Assembly: GCA_030668025.1 (NCBI GenBank)
Contig: DAOUUT010000225.1
Span: 1-6,228, forward strand
Origin: Promethearchaeota archaeon
GTDB taxonomy: Archaea; Asgardarchaeota; Lokiarchaeia; Sigynarchaeales; SOKP01
Reading direction: 5' to 3'
Length of the DNA: 6,228 bases
In this document: positions 1 to 5,853 of the stretch, piece by piece
Layout of the letters: every line of letters begins with the position of its first letter
How positions within the stretch are numbered: position 1 is the first letter of the stretch
The notes under the pieces: model-generated
What the model saw: the letters and a program-made list of their open reading frames with translations, nothing else
Told to the model about the DNA's origin: nothing
The model's database searches: none
Position numbers and translations under genes: made by a program

Positions 1-554
1 AATTCTTGAGGTGAATCAGTAGCTTTTTTTGGATCATAAGCCAAGACTGGCACTTTTTTCCCTTTTTTTCTCTTTAATGTTTTCCACTCTGAATATCCAA
101 TAAAAGGACGTTTTGCTACACCAAAAGTTGGGACATCTAAAGCTAAACCTAACTGTACCGCCTCTCCAAATCGTTTAGGATGGATAATTCCGTGACCATC
201 GCACATAATAATATCTGGCGTTTCAGGAAGCTTGTTTATAGTTTGTGCAAGCAAGTTACACTCTCTAAAACCCAAAAAACCGGGTTTATAAGGGAATTTA
301 ATAAGATCTTCCGCGAAACAATGATTTTCCATCTTATTATTAGCCAAATTCCAGAGAACCGCACATGAAACCCCCCACTCTTCATTTCTGTCTTTAAAAT
401 AGGAGATATCTATTCCAACAATCCATTTAATCTGCTCAATACCTGTGATTTTAATGATTCTCTGGTCTGATTCTTTTAATATTCTACTATATTTCTTTTG
501 AATTTTCACTGCTTCCTCTAGTGAAATATTTGTTCGAAGTAATTCATGCGTCAT
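1..554 (-). CDS. nfi: Endonuclease V (deoxyinosine 3'-endonuclease), C-terminus cut off by window edge
   Basis: Endonuclease V nicks DNA (in some lineages RNA) one phosphodiester 3' of a deaminated adenine (inosine), starting repair of deamination damage in the cytoplasm. Reading from ATG at 554-552 gives 184 uninterrupted codons to the left edge; the family is usually about 220 residues, so roughly the last 35-40 are missing. All the family motifs visible in this part are present: VGIDISYF with metal ligand D49, YKPGFLGFRE with E98, and DGHGIIHPKRFGEAVQLG with D119 and H125, followed by PTFGVAK with K148. The start fits because a TATA-like AAATATAA lies about 26 bases upstream and no Shine-Dalgarno is seen, as for a leaderless archaeal transcript. 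It is divergent from the methyltransferase, 63 bases away. An alternative in-frame ATG does not occur nearby. The family assignment is very secure; whether the enzyme prefers DNA or RNA cannot be told. Confidence 0.95.
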   Translation of the reverse strand, partial: MTHELLRTNISLEEAVKIQKKYSRILKESDQRIIKITGIEQIKWIVGIDISYFKDRNEEWGVSCAVLWNLANNKMENHCFAEDLIKFPYKPGFLGFRECNLLAQTINKLPETPDIIMCDGHGIIHPKRFGEAVQLGLALDVPTFGVAKRPFIGYSEWKTLKRKKGKKVPVLAYDPKKATDSPQE

Positions 555-617
555 TGATAATCAATATATTAATAGTTATATTTATTATAAGTTAATGTAC
601 TAATCAAGTGAAATATA
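555..617. promoter_or_regulatory. Divergent promoter region between endonuclease V and methyltransferase genes
   Basis: These 63 bases are almost entirely A and T and must hold both start signals. The block at about 574-590 (TTATATTTATTATAAG) reads as a TATA-like element on either strand: it is centred about 26 bases before the endonuclease V ATG, fitting a leaderless message, and about 35 bases before the methyltransferase ATG, fitting a leader of about 9 bases. A perfect inverted repeat, ATTGAT-A-ATCAAT at 553-565, abuts the endonuclease V start and could be an operator or chance in AT-rich DNA. The methyltransferase has only a weak AAGTGA (606-611) as a possible ribosome site. The archaeal reading is inferred. 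Confidence 0.5.
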
Positions 618-1208
618 ATGTTTCATAACATCCCAGAACTCGTAATAAGAAGAATGAAATATTTAGAGGGTCTTGATTCTAAAGATAGAGTTAATGGAAC
701 GCCTCGAATGGAAAGATTGCGACAAATACCATCTGAAACAGGTAAATTTCTCGCGATTTTAGCAGCTTCTGTACCAGAAGGACAAATGATAGAAATCGGA
801 ACCAGTGCTGGCTATTCCACACTATGGATAGCTTTAGCATGCATGAAAAGGAATATTAAAATTAAAACCTATGAAATTTTGGAGAAAAAAATACAAATTG
901 CTAAAGAGACATTTCGAGAGAGTAAAATGGAGAAATATATTGAACTAATTGAGGGAGATGCTCTCAATTATTTGACAACTGAAAAAAATGTATCCTTTTG
1001 TTTTTTGGATGCTGAAAAAGAAATTTATGAAGAATGTTATGATTTAATAATACCAAACTTGATACAAGGAGGATTGTTTGTAGCTGACAATGCAATAAAT
1101 CACTATGAGACATTAAAGCCTATGATAAATAAAGCATTGTCTGACAAACATGTAGACGCTATGATTGTACCAATTGGAAAAGGAGAATTATTATGTAGGA
1201 GAAATTAA
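618..1208 (+). CDS. SAM-dependent O-methyltransferase, catechol/caffeoyl-CoA type
   Basis: A 196-residue class I methyltransferase that transfers a methyl group from S-adenosylmethionine, probably to a hydroxyl of a small aromatic or other diol-like molecule; the substrate cannot be read from the sequence. The SAM-binding glycine loop is [16 protein letters not shown] (57-72), followed by the acidic strand end around E86-E89 and the GDA motif at 113-115. The divalent-metal ligands typical of this O-methyltransferase family are visible: D131 in [13 protein letters not shown], and D157-N158 in [10 protein letters not shown]. The C-terminus ends with [11 protein letters not shown], matching the usual closing strand of the family (typically ...GDGLxxxRK). 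Length is close to the normal 200-220 residues; the N-terminal part, which helps bind substrate, is slightly short. There is no signal peptide or membrane segment, so it is cytoplasmic. It stands alone: divergent from endonuclease V and convergent with the kinase. The start at 618 is the first ATG after the AT-rich promoter region. Confidence 0.9.
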   Translation: MFHNIPELVIRRMKYLEGLDSKDRVNGTPRMERLRQIPSETGKFLAILAASVPEGQMIEIGTSAGYSTLWIALACMKRNIKIKTYEILEKKIQIAKETFRESKMEKYIELIEGDALNYLTTEKNVSFCFLDAEKEIYEECYDLIIPNLIQGGLFVADNAINHYETLKPMINKALSDKHVDAMIVPIGKGELLCRRN

Positions 1209-1286
1209 ATTAAACAAAAATTATCTTAGGAATTATTTACTAAGTCCTTTGGCTCTCTCCTCACATAGATGATTTTTTATAATTCA
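1209..1286. terminator. Convergent terminator region (T-rich tracts on both strands)
   Basis: This 78-base gap separates the ends of the methyltransferase (+) and kinase (-) genes. On the plus strand a T6 run lies in GATTTTTTATAAT (1271-1283), flanked by imperfect GATGA/TCATC arms (1268-1288 area). On the minus strand a U-rich stretch, read from the A-rich bases at about 1209-1223, follows the kinase gene. Oligo-U tracts are sufficient for archaeal termination. There is no strong GC-rich bacterial hairpin. The assignment rests on position and composition only. Confidence 0.35.
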
Positions 1287-3167
1287 TCAGATTACTTGGT
1301 ATTCTTCTAGATGGGCTGAAATAGTAAAGTAAAAATCACTTCCTTTCCCTTCTTCACTCTCCACAGAGATGTTTCCTCCTAGTAAATTCACCAATTTTTT
1401 AGTAAGATAGAGACCCAAACCAGTTCCTGGGTTCTTAATCTGTTTAGGTTGATTAAATTGCTGAAATGGAGTAAATAACTGTTGGATTTTATCTTTACTT
1501 AATCCTATTCCGTTGTCAATAATATGAATATCCAGCTTTTCATTAAACAATTTCGATTTAATTAGTATCTTCCCTCCTTCATTCGTAAATTTGATAGCAT
1601 TTCCGATAATATTGAATAATATTTGTTTTAGACGTTCTTCGTCAGAATATAAATTCATATCCAAATCAATTTCATATTCTAATTCGAGATTTTTTTCTGA
1701 GAGTTTAGGTTTTAGGTAATTAGTAACATTAAATAAAACCTTACTAAAACTAAAATGATTTAGATTAATTTCAAACTTCCCAGCCTCGATTTTAGATATA
1801 TCCAGAATTCCATTTATTAGATTCAATAAATAATTACTTTCATCATAAATTATGCGAATGTATTGTTTTTGGTCATCAGTTAAGTTTTCCGAATGATTAT
1901 ATAATACTAATTCTGAAAATCCTATAAGTGAGTTTAAAGGAGTTCTCAATTCGTGACTCATAGAAGCAAGAAATAACGATTTTAAGTGACCTGCTTCAAG
2001 AACCCTTTTGCTAATTTGTTCTAATTCGAGAGTTCGTTCCTTTACTAACTCTTCAAGATAGCTATCCAATGAACTATCTATATGAGTTGCTGAATGCATA
2101 CCTAAAGGAAAGAATTCCTCAATTAGATCTGTTGCTTTATTATAATAACTAGAATCTGTCATACCTGTTTTAAGGAGCATATTATATTTCTTTTCAAATG
2201 ATTTTGTAAATTTTTCCAGTGCTTCACATAATGCAGGAGTCGATTTTTCCGAAAGCAAGACTACAGTAATGTATTCACCTTTTCGAAACAACAAAATTTC
2301 GTTTTCAAGTTTTATTTCTTCAACTATCAGAGATTTACCTACCCTCTGACTAAGTTGTTGCAAGAGAGGCAACCATTTTGCTAATAAACGCAGATCATCT
2401 TTCAGCTTACTGCTTTTAATGTCCCATGATAAATTAAATAATGGGATTCCTGATTCATTTGTGCTTACAGTTATTCTACGCCCCGTAAATGACAAGACAT
2501 AAAGTAATTTGGGTTCCTTTGCAATAAAAAAAGTCACGATACTTATCGAACCAATCGCAACAAAGTATGCCATGGGGAATATTAGATATAAACCTAATAT
2601 GAAAATAACTAAAATGCAACAGTAGAAAATTATATTTGTAATAAAAAGAAAAAGAGCCTTTCTTTTTAATTCAACAGGTGCTCTCTGCCATGTTCGAAAA
2701 AACCAGAAAACAAGTTGAAAACCTAAGAGAAATAGTGCTGAAATATTTATAATTCGTAAGGAACCAGCCACTCCCAAAGTAGGATATCCAAGAATAGAAT
2801 GTATGTAGAGCTCTATATTTTCGGGAATAAAAGTTAGAACAACGGTACAACCAATAATAAAGCTGGCTAATATTAATTTAACGTAACTAAGTTTTTCTTT
2901 TGAAACGATATCGACATTAAATATTAAAAAAAAAAATCCAAGTGAATACATCATAGCACTTATGCGTTTTAACTCAAAACTTAAAAAGAGGTAAGCCGTA
3001 GTTTCAAAAAAGTGAAATGCTGTAAAAACTAAAAAAGTCAAAAAAAAAGATAGAAAAATCTTGTTTCTTTTTAAATAAGCAAGCCTAAAAAAAATAATAC
3101 TAAAGGTTAAAAAGAAAATAAAACCTAGCAAGGCAAAGAAAACTTCAATATTCCAGTTTAATGTCAT
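1287..3167 (-). CDS. Seven-transmembrane sensor histidine kinase with a longin-like cytoplasmic domain
   Basis: A 626-residue membrane kinase that should autophosphorylate on histidine and pass phosphate to a response regulator encoded elsewhere. Seven hydrophobic segments lie at about 8-30, 36-62, 71-88, 95-114, 139-158, 170-195 and 197-216; basic residues after segments 1, 3, 5 and 7 place the N-terminus outside and the kinase inside. Residues about 220-330 show a strand-strand-strand / helix / three strands / helix pattern resembling longin or roadblock domains. A charged coiled-coil linker (about 367-398) leads to the HisKA H-box FLASMSHELRTPLNSLIGF with H405. The HATPase domain has the N-box (N519, N523 in FNIIGNAIKFT), G1 DNGIG (551-555), F-box FTPF (565-568) and G2 GTGLGLYL (581-588), so catalysis looks intact. 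There is no PAS, GAF or receiver domain. Start ATG (3167-3165) immediately precedes segment 1. Signal and partner are unknown. Kinase identity is certain; the middle-domain fold is inference. Confidence 0.95.
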   Translation of the reverse strand: MTLNWNIEVFFALLGFIFFLTFSIIFFRLAYLKRNKIFLSFFLTFLVFTAFHFFETTAYLFLSFELKRISAMMYSLGFFFLIFNVDIVSKEKLSYVKLILASFIIGCTVVLTFIPENIELYIHSILGYPTLGVAGSLRIINISALFLLGFQLVFWFFRTWQRAPVELKRKALFLFITNIIFYCCILVIFILGLYLIFPMAYFVAIGSISIVTFFIAKEPKLLYVLSFTGRRITVSTNESGIPLFNLSWDIKSSKLKDDLRLLAKWLPLLQQLSQRVGKSLIVEEIKLENEILLFRKGEYITVVLLSEKSTPALCEALEKFTKSFEKKYNMLLKTGMTDSSYYNKATDLIEEFFPLGMHSATHIDSSLDSYLEELVKERTLELEQISKRVLEAGHLKSLFLASMSHELRTPLNSLIGFSELVLYNHSENLTDDQKQYIRIIYDESNYLLNLINGILDISKIEAGKFEINLNHFSFSKVLFNVTNYLKPKLSEKNLELEYEIDLDMNLYSDEERLKQILFNIIGNAIKFTNEGGKILIKSKLFNEKLDIHIIDNGIGLSKDKIQQLFTPFQQFNQPKQIKNPGTGLGLYLTKKLVNLLGGNISVESEEGKGSDFYFTISAHLEEYQVI

Positions 3168-3176
3168 AAAAATACG

Positions 3177-3199
3177 ATTTAAGTATTCCTTACTTAAAT
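3177..3199 (-). promoter_or_regulatory. Perfect 9-bp inverted repeat just before the kinase start codon
   Basis: Arms ATTTAAGTA (3177-3185) and TACTTAAAT (3191-3199) match perfectly around a 5-base spacer. The repeat ends 9 bases upstream of the kinase ATG. Read on the minus (message) strand, the loop is AGGAA, a Shine-Dalgarno-like sequence. With a TATA-like TTTAAATATAAC around 3210-3221 the predicted transcription start would fall in or beside the repeat. It could therefore be an operator over the start site, or an RNA stem-loop presenting or hiding a ribosome site. The symmetry is seen directly; both roles are inferred. Confidence 0.5.
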
Positions 3200-3208
3200 A
3201 AACTAAAA

Positions 3209-3221
3209 AGTTATATTTAAA
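3209..3221 (-). promoter_or_regulatory. Candidate TATA box of the kinase gene
   Basis: On the minus strand this reads AGTTTAAATATAACT, a TATA-like box centred about 48 bases upstream of the kinase ATG. If transcription starts about 25 bases downstream, the leader would be about 20-25 bases long and begin at the 9-bp inverted repeat. The surrounding DNA is so AT-rich that other boxes are possible. Confidence 0.3.
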
Positions 3222-3310
3222 CTATTGTTATTGTGTAAATCTACAAATTTTTCTACTTATTTATGGAAACTAAAACAAGATATCAGTGTAAGATGAGAAA
3301 TTAAATTCGG

Positions 3311-3323
3311 GTTTAGACTAAAC
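3311..3323. repeat. 13-bp palindrome GTTTAG-A-CTAAAC
   Basis: Six-base arms pair perfectly around a single central A, a symmetry common in binding sites of dimeric helix-turn-helix repressors. It lies near the middle of the divergent intergenic region, 144 bases from the kinase start and about 200 from the GH3 start. The ten-base core TTTAGACTAA also occurs at 5858-5867, in the last codons of the dehydrogenase gene, probably by chance. Confidence 0.3.
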
Positions 3324-3403
3324 GAGAAAATGATCTTAATCTTATGTCTTTAATTCTAAAATATAAACCATAAATTTGATTTAGCAACCCTACAACCCAT
3401 TCA

Positions 3404-3423
3404 ATATCATTATTTAATGATAT
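3404..3423. promoter_or_regulatory. 20-bp near-perfect palindrome, candidate operator
   Basis: Arms ATATCATTA (3404-3412) and TAATGATAT (3415-3423) are perfect reverse complements separated by TT. It lies about 100 bases upstream of the GH3 start codon and contains more than the simple A/T alternation expected by chance, with C and G in matched positions. A 20-base site of this form would suit a dimeric regulator controlling the GH3 gene, the kinase gene or both. No regulator gene is present in the window. Confidence 0.4.
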
Positions 3424-3470
3424 AATCTTTTTTGACTTATTATTATTAAAAATAATCAAAGTTTAAGAAA

Positions 3471-3524
3471 AATACTTTTAGTATTACAGAACTCAATAAA
3501 CCAATATAAAAGGTTTCAAAAGAA
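3471..3524 (+). promoter_or_regulatory. Promoter and ribosome-binding area of the GH3 gene
   Basis: Two TATA-like candidates are seen: AATACTTTTAGTATT (3471-3485), which is also a perfect AATAC/GTATT repeat, and AATATAAAAGG (3503-3513). The second is centred only about 18 bases before the ATG, too close for a usual archaeal promoter, so the first is preferred and would give a leader of roughly 20 bases. AAAGGT (3509-3514), ten bases before ATG 3525, is a weak Shine-Dalgarno match and supports that start. Confidence 0.4.
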
Positions 3525-5594
3525 ATGGATGAACGAAAATTAAGGTGGGACAAGTTAATTGGTCTCTCAGAAGATGAAATTGACAAGAAAGCACGAGAAA
3601 TTCTTTCACTTATGACTATAAAAGAAAAAACATGGCAGATGGTTGGTGATGGTAAACTTGGTCTTCATGATGAAAGTGAAGAGAATTCTGAATCAAGATA
3701 TAATTTTAAACCTGTCCCTGCTGGGGTTGATAAGAATCTTGGAATTCCAGGTATTGAATTCACTGATGGTCCTAGAGGTGTTGCATTGGGTAATTCCACT
3801 TGTTTTCCTGTTTCTATGGCGAGGGGGGCAACGTGGGATTTAGAACTAGAAGAAAATATAGGAAATGCGATCGGAATCGAAGCAAAAGCTCAAGGAGCTA
3901 ATTATTTTGGTGGCGTTTGCATTAACCTTCTGAGACATCCTGCATGGGGTAGGGCTCAAGAAACTTATGGCGAAGATTCTTTCCATCTTGGAGCTTTTGG
4001 AGTGGCTCTCATAAAAGGAACGCAGAAGCATGTAATGTCGTGTGCAAAACATTACGCGTGTAATAGCATGGAGAACATGCGATTTGAAGTCGATGTAAAA
4101 ATAGATGAACGAACCTTAAGGGAAGTGTATCTTTGGCATTTTAAAAAATGCGTCGAAGCAGGTGTAACATCTATCATGAATGCATATAACAAGGTCAATG
4201 GAAAATATTGTGGCCATAATTCACATCTTTTACGCGATATACTAAAAACTGAATGGAATTTCAAAGGTTTTGTAATTACAGATTTTGTACGGGGCATTCG
4301 AAACGGAATGGACGCAGTAAATGCTGGAGTTGATATTGAGATGCCTTTTGGAATTCATATGAAACCAATTAAGTTGAAAAGGCTTTTAGAGAAGGGAAAA
4401 ATTTCTGAAGAGCAAATTGATGAGGCCGTTTTAAGAATATTGAGATTAAAACTCAAGTATGCTCATGAAGGAGATCCTGCGACGTATAGTATAGATAAAG
4501 TTGCGTGTAAAGAGCACATCCAACTTGCTTTAGATGCCGCGAGGAAAAGTATAGTACTATTAAAAAATGAAAAAAATCTACTTCCACTAAATAAAAACAA
4601 TATTAAAAAAATTGCAGTGATAGGAAAGCTTGCAGATGCGCCTAATATCGGAGACAATGGTAGTAGCAGGGTTTATCCGCCTTACGTAGTAACTCCCCTC
4701 GAGGGAATCAAAAATTCTGCTGGAAATAATATAGAAATAATATACAACGATGGAAAAAACCTTGGGGATGTTCTAAAATTAGTTCGTCAAACTGACGCAG
4801 TAATTATTGTTGTAGGTAATACAAGCGATGACGAAGGTGAATATATTCCTCCTTTAGGAGGCGATAGGGATTCGCTTGAATTGGATGAGGAAGATGAAAA
4901 ATTATTATTAACGGCTACTTCAGCAAACGAGAAATCTATTATCGTATTAGAAGGGGGAAGTTCAATAATAGTAGAATCTTGGAAGGATAAAGTTCCAGCA
5001 ATATTAATGGCGTGGTATCCTGGAATGGAAGGTGGCACAGCAATTGGGGAGATTATTTTTGGAAAATTTAATCCGTGTGGTAAGCTTCCCATTGTATTTC
5101 CAAAATCAGAGGATCAACTTCCTTTCTTTGACAAATATGCAAAATCTATTGAATATGGATACTATCATGGATACAAGTTAATGGATAAAAATGGATATGA
5201 ACCTGCTTTCCCTTTTGGATATGGACTAAGTTATACAACTTATACTTATAAAAATCTTCGCAAGAATAAAGAAACCATTTCTAAAAATGCTGAGATAGAA
5301 TTTAAAGTGGATATTACGAACGAAGGGCACATGGCAGGAGAAGAAATAGCACAATTATATATTACTTATAAAAACTCTTCAGTGGATCGTCCAATTAATG
5401 AATTAAAAGGATTTGGGAAGGTATATTTGAACCCTGGAGAAACTAAAACGCTAACCTTAAAACTTAAAGCAGAAGACCTATCATATTACGATTCTAATAA
5501 GAATAAATGGGTTATTGAACCAATTGAATATATTGCGAATGTTGGACCCTCTTCTAAAGAGGAGAATTTTATATCAACATCGTTTATATTTTAA
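3525..5594 (+). CDS. Glycoside hydrolase family 3 enzyme, beta-glucosidase-like
   Basis: A complete 689-residue retaining glycosidase that removes terminal beta-linked sugars (glucose, xylose or similar) from oligosaccharides. Domain 1, a TIM-barrel-like fold (about 22-315), carries FTDGPRG with D81, WGRAQETYGED with R143, AKHYACNS with K175-H176, MNAYNKVNG with Y221, and the nucleophile D253 in VITDFVRG followed by NAGVDIEMP. Domain 2, an alpha/beta sandwich (about 332-530), holds KSIVLLKN and the likely acid/base E437 in SDDEGE before GGDRDSLEL. A fibronectin-III-like domain closes the protein (about 588-680: TNEGHMAGEEIAQLYI, ELKGFGKV). There is no PA14 insert, so the layout resembles compact enzymes such as Thermotoga Bgl3B. 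There is no signal peptide, so it acts inside the cell on imported oligosaccharides or glycosides. No transporter or other sugar gene adjoins it. The start is supported by AAAGGT upstream. Family is certain; exact substrate is not. Confidence 0.95.
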   Translation: MDERKLRWDKLIGLSEDEIDKKAREILSLMTIKEKTWQMVGDGKLGLHDESEENSESRYNFKPVPAGVDKNLGIPGIEFTDGPRGVALGNSTCFPVSMARGATWDLELEENIGNAIGIEAKAQGANYFGGVCINLLRHPAWGRAQETYGEDSFHLGAFGVALIKGTQKHVMSCAKHYACNSMENMRFEVDVKIDERTLREVYLWHFKKCVEAGVTSIMNAYNKVNGKYCGHNSHLLRDILKTEWNFKGFVITDFVRGIRNGMDAVNAGVDIEMPFGIHMKPIKLKRLLEKGKISEEQIDEAVLRILRLKLKYAHEGDPATYSIDKVACKEHIQLALDAARKSIVLLKNEKNLLPLNKNNIKKIAVIGKLADAPNIGDNGSSRVYPPYVVTPLEGIKNSAGNNIEIIYNDGKNLGDVLKLVRQTDAVIIVVGNTSDDEGEYIPPLGGDRDSLELDEEDEKLLLTATSANEKSIIVLEGGSSIIVESWKDKVPAILMAWYPGMEGGTAIGEIIFGKFNPCGKLPIVFPKSEDQLPFFDKYAKSIEYGYYHGYKLMDKNGYEPAFPFGYGLSYTTYTYKNLRKNKETISKNAEIEFKVDITNEGHMAGEEIAQLYITYKNSSVDRPINELKGFGKVYLNPGETKTLTLKLKAEDLSYYDSNKNKWVIEPIEYIANVGPSSKEENFISTSFIF

Positions 5595-5616
5595 AAGCGA
5601 AATGTTTGTTCTTTAA

Positions 5617-5733
5617 TATAAGCTCGAAATTCCAGATGTTTTTGAAGTTATTATGATAAACGCGATAGCCCCTGCGTTATTTGTAGGACAACTTAAACCA
5701 TTATTAGAAAAAATCCTTACTAGAAAAAAATAA
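5617..5733 (+). pseudogene. Probable relic of a short-chain dehydrogenase/reductase gene
   Basis: Between the in-frame stops at 5614-5616 and 5731-5733 the plus strand encodes 38 residues, including EIPDVFEVIMINAIAPALF followed by VGQLKPLLEK. This matches the central part of short-chain dehydrogenases, where a conserved Asn (here N in INAIAP) sits in helix 4, followed by xxPLL. Neither the N-terminal TGxxxGIG cofactor loop nor the C-terminal YxxxK catalytic motif occurs nearby in any frame I checked, so only an internal fragment remains. It starts just 20 bases after the GH3 stop, with an internal ATG at 5653 that could yield at most 26 residues. The resemblance is by recognition, not by search; a chance likeness or a small unrelated peptide gene is the alternative. 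Confidence 0.5.
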
Positions 5734-5769
5734 TACTTCTTTTAATTTTACTTTTTACCTTTAGTTATT
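5734..5769 (+). terminator. T-rich tract, candidate terminator
   Basis: Several T runs (CTTTTAATTTTACTTTTTACC) follow one another downstream of the GH3 gene and the dehydrogenase relic. Successive oligo-T tracts are the usual archaeal termination signal. No stable hairpin precedes them. It lies 140 bases after the GH3 stop, so an earlier terminator for that gene is possible. Confidence 0.35.
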
Positions 5770-5853
5770 TCTCAATAAAAATTCAATAAAATCATTAGAA
5801 TAAGCTTTAACTATTTCAAAAGCTCCATCCTCTAAGGCAACTTCTGCTCTATT
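5761..5853 (-). pseudogene. Unassigned C-terminal-like tail in frame after the dehydrogenase stop
   Basis: Immediately after the TAA of the dehydrogenase gene, the same frame stays open for 30 codons to TAA at 5763-5761. The residues read like real protein (AEVALEDGAFEIVKAYSNDF then IEFLLRNN), with acidic helix-like character and balanced composition rather than the Lys/Asn/Ile/Phe noise expected from AT-rich spacer. It has no start codon before the stop. I do not recognise the family. Most likely it is the surviving end of an older gene whose front was replaced or deleted when the dehydrogenase came to lie here. A readthrough extension of the dehydrogenase is less likely because that protein already ends at the normal family C-terminus (GHVVISLK). 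Confidence 0.35.

Larger units (their letters stand above)
3168..3524. other. Divergent intergenic region, kinase/GH3, no gene seen
   Basis: This 357-base AT-rich region separates the start codons of the histidine kinase (-) and the GH3 enzyme (+). I find no convincing reading frame: the longest readable plus-strand piece, from ATG at 3263, has only 13 codons. It is long for two simple promoters and holds several perfect short inverted repeats (3177-3199, 3311-3323, 3404-3423, 3471-3485), listed separately where worthwhile. These make it a plausible regulatory region shared by both genes, though AT-rich sequence yields palindromes by chance more often than balanced sequence. Confidence 0.6.

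Noticed and set aside
180..368. Plus-strand 62-codon reading frame
   Set aside because: It lies antisense inside the endonuclease V gene, whose minus-strand frame carries all catalytic motifs.
3263..3304. Thirteen-codon frame starting ATGGAAACT in the intergenic region
   Set aside because: It is too short, lacks a ribosome site and has no recognisable content.
3431..3460. Nested repeat TTTGA...ATTATT-AAA-AATAAT...CAAA
   Set aside because: The inner arms are only A and T and the outer ones do not align with the same centre; expected by chance in this composition.
3643..5092. Several reading frames of 64-101 codons on either strand within the GH3 gene
   Set aside because: They are shadows of the GH3 frame, with no recognisable motifs and no ribosome or promoter signals.
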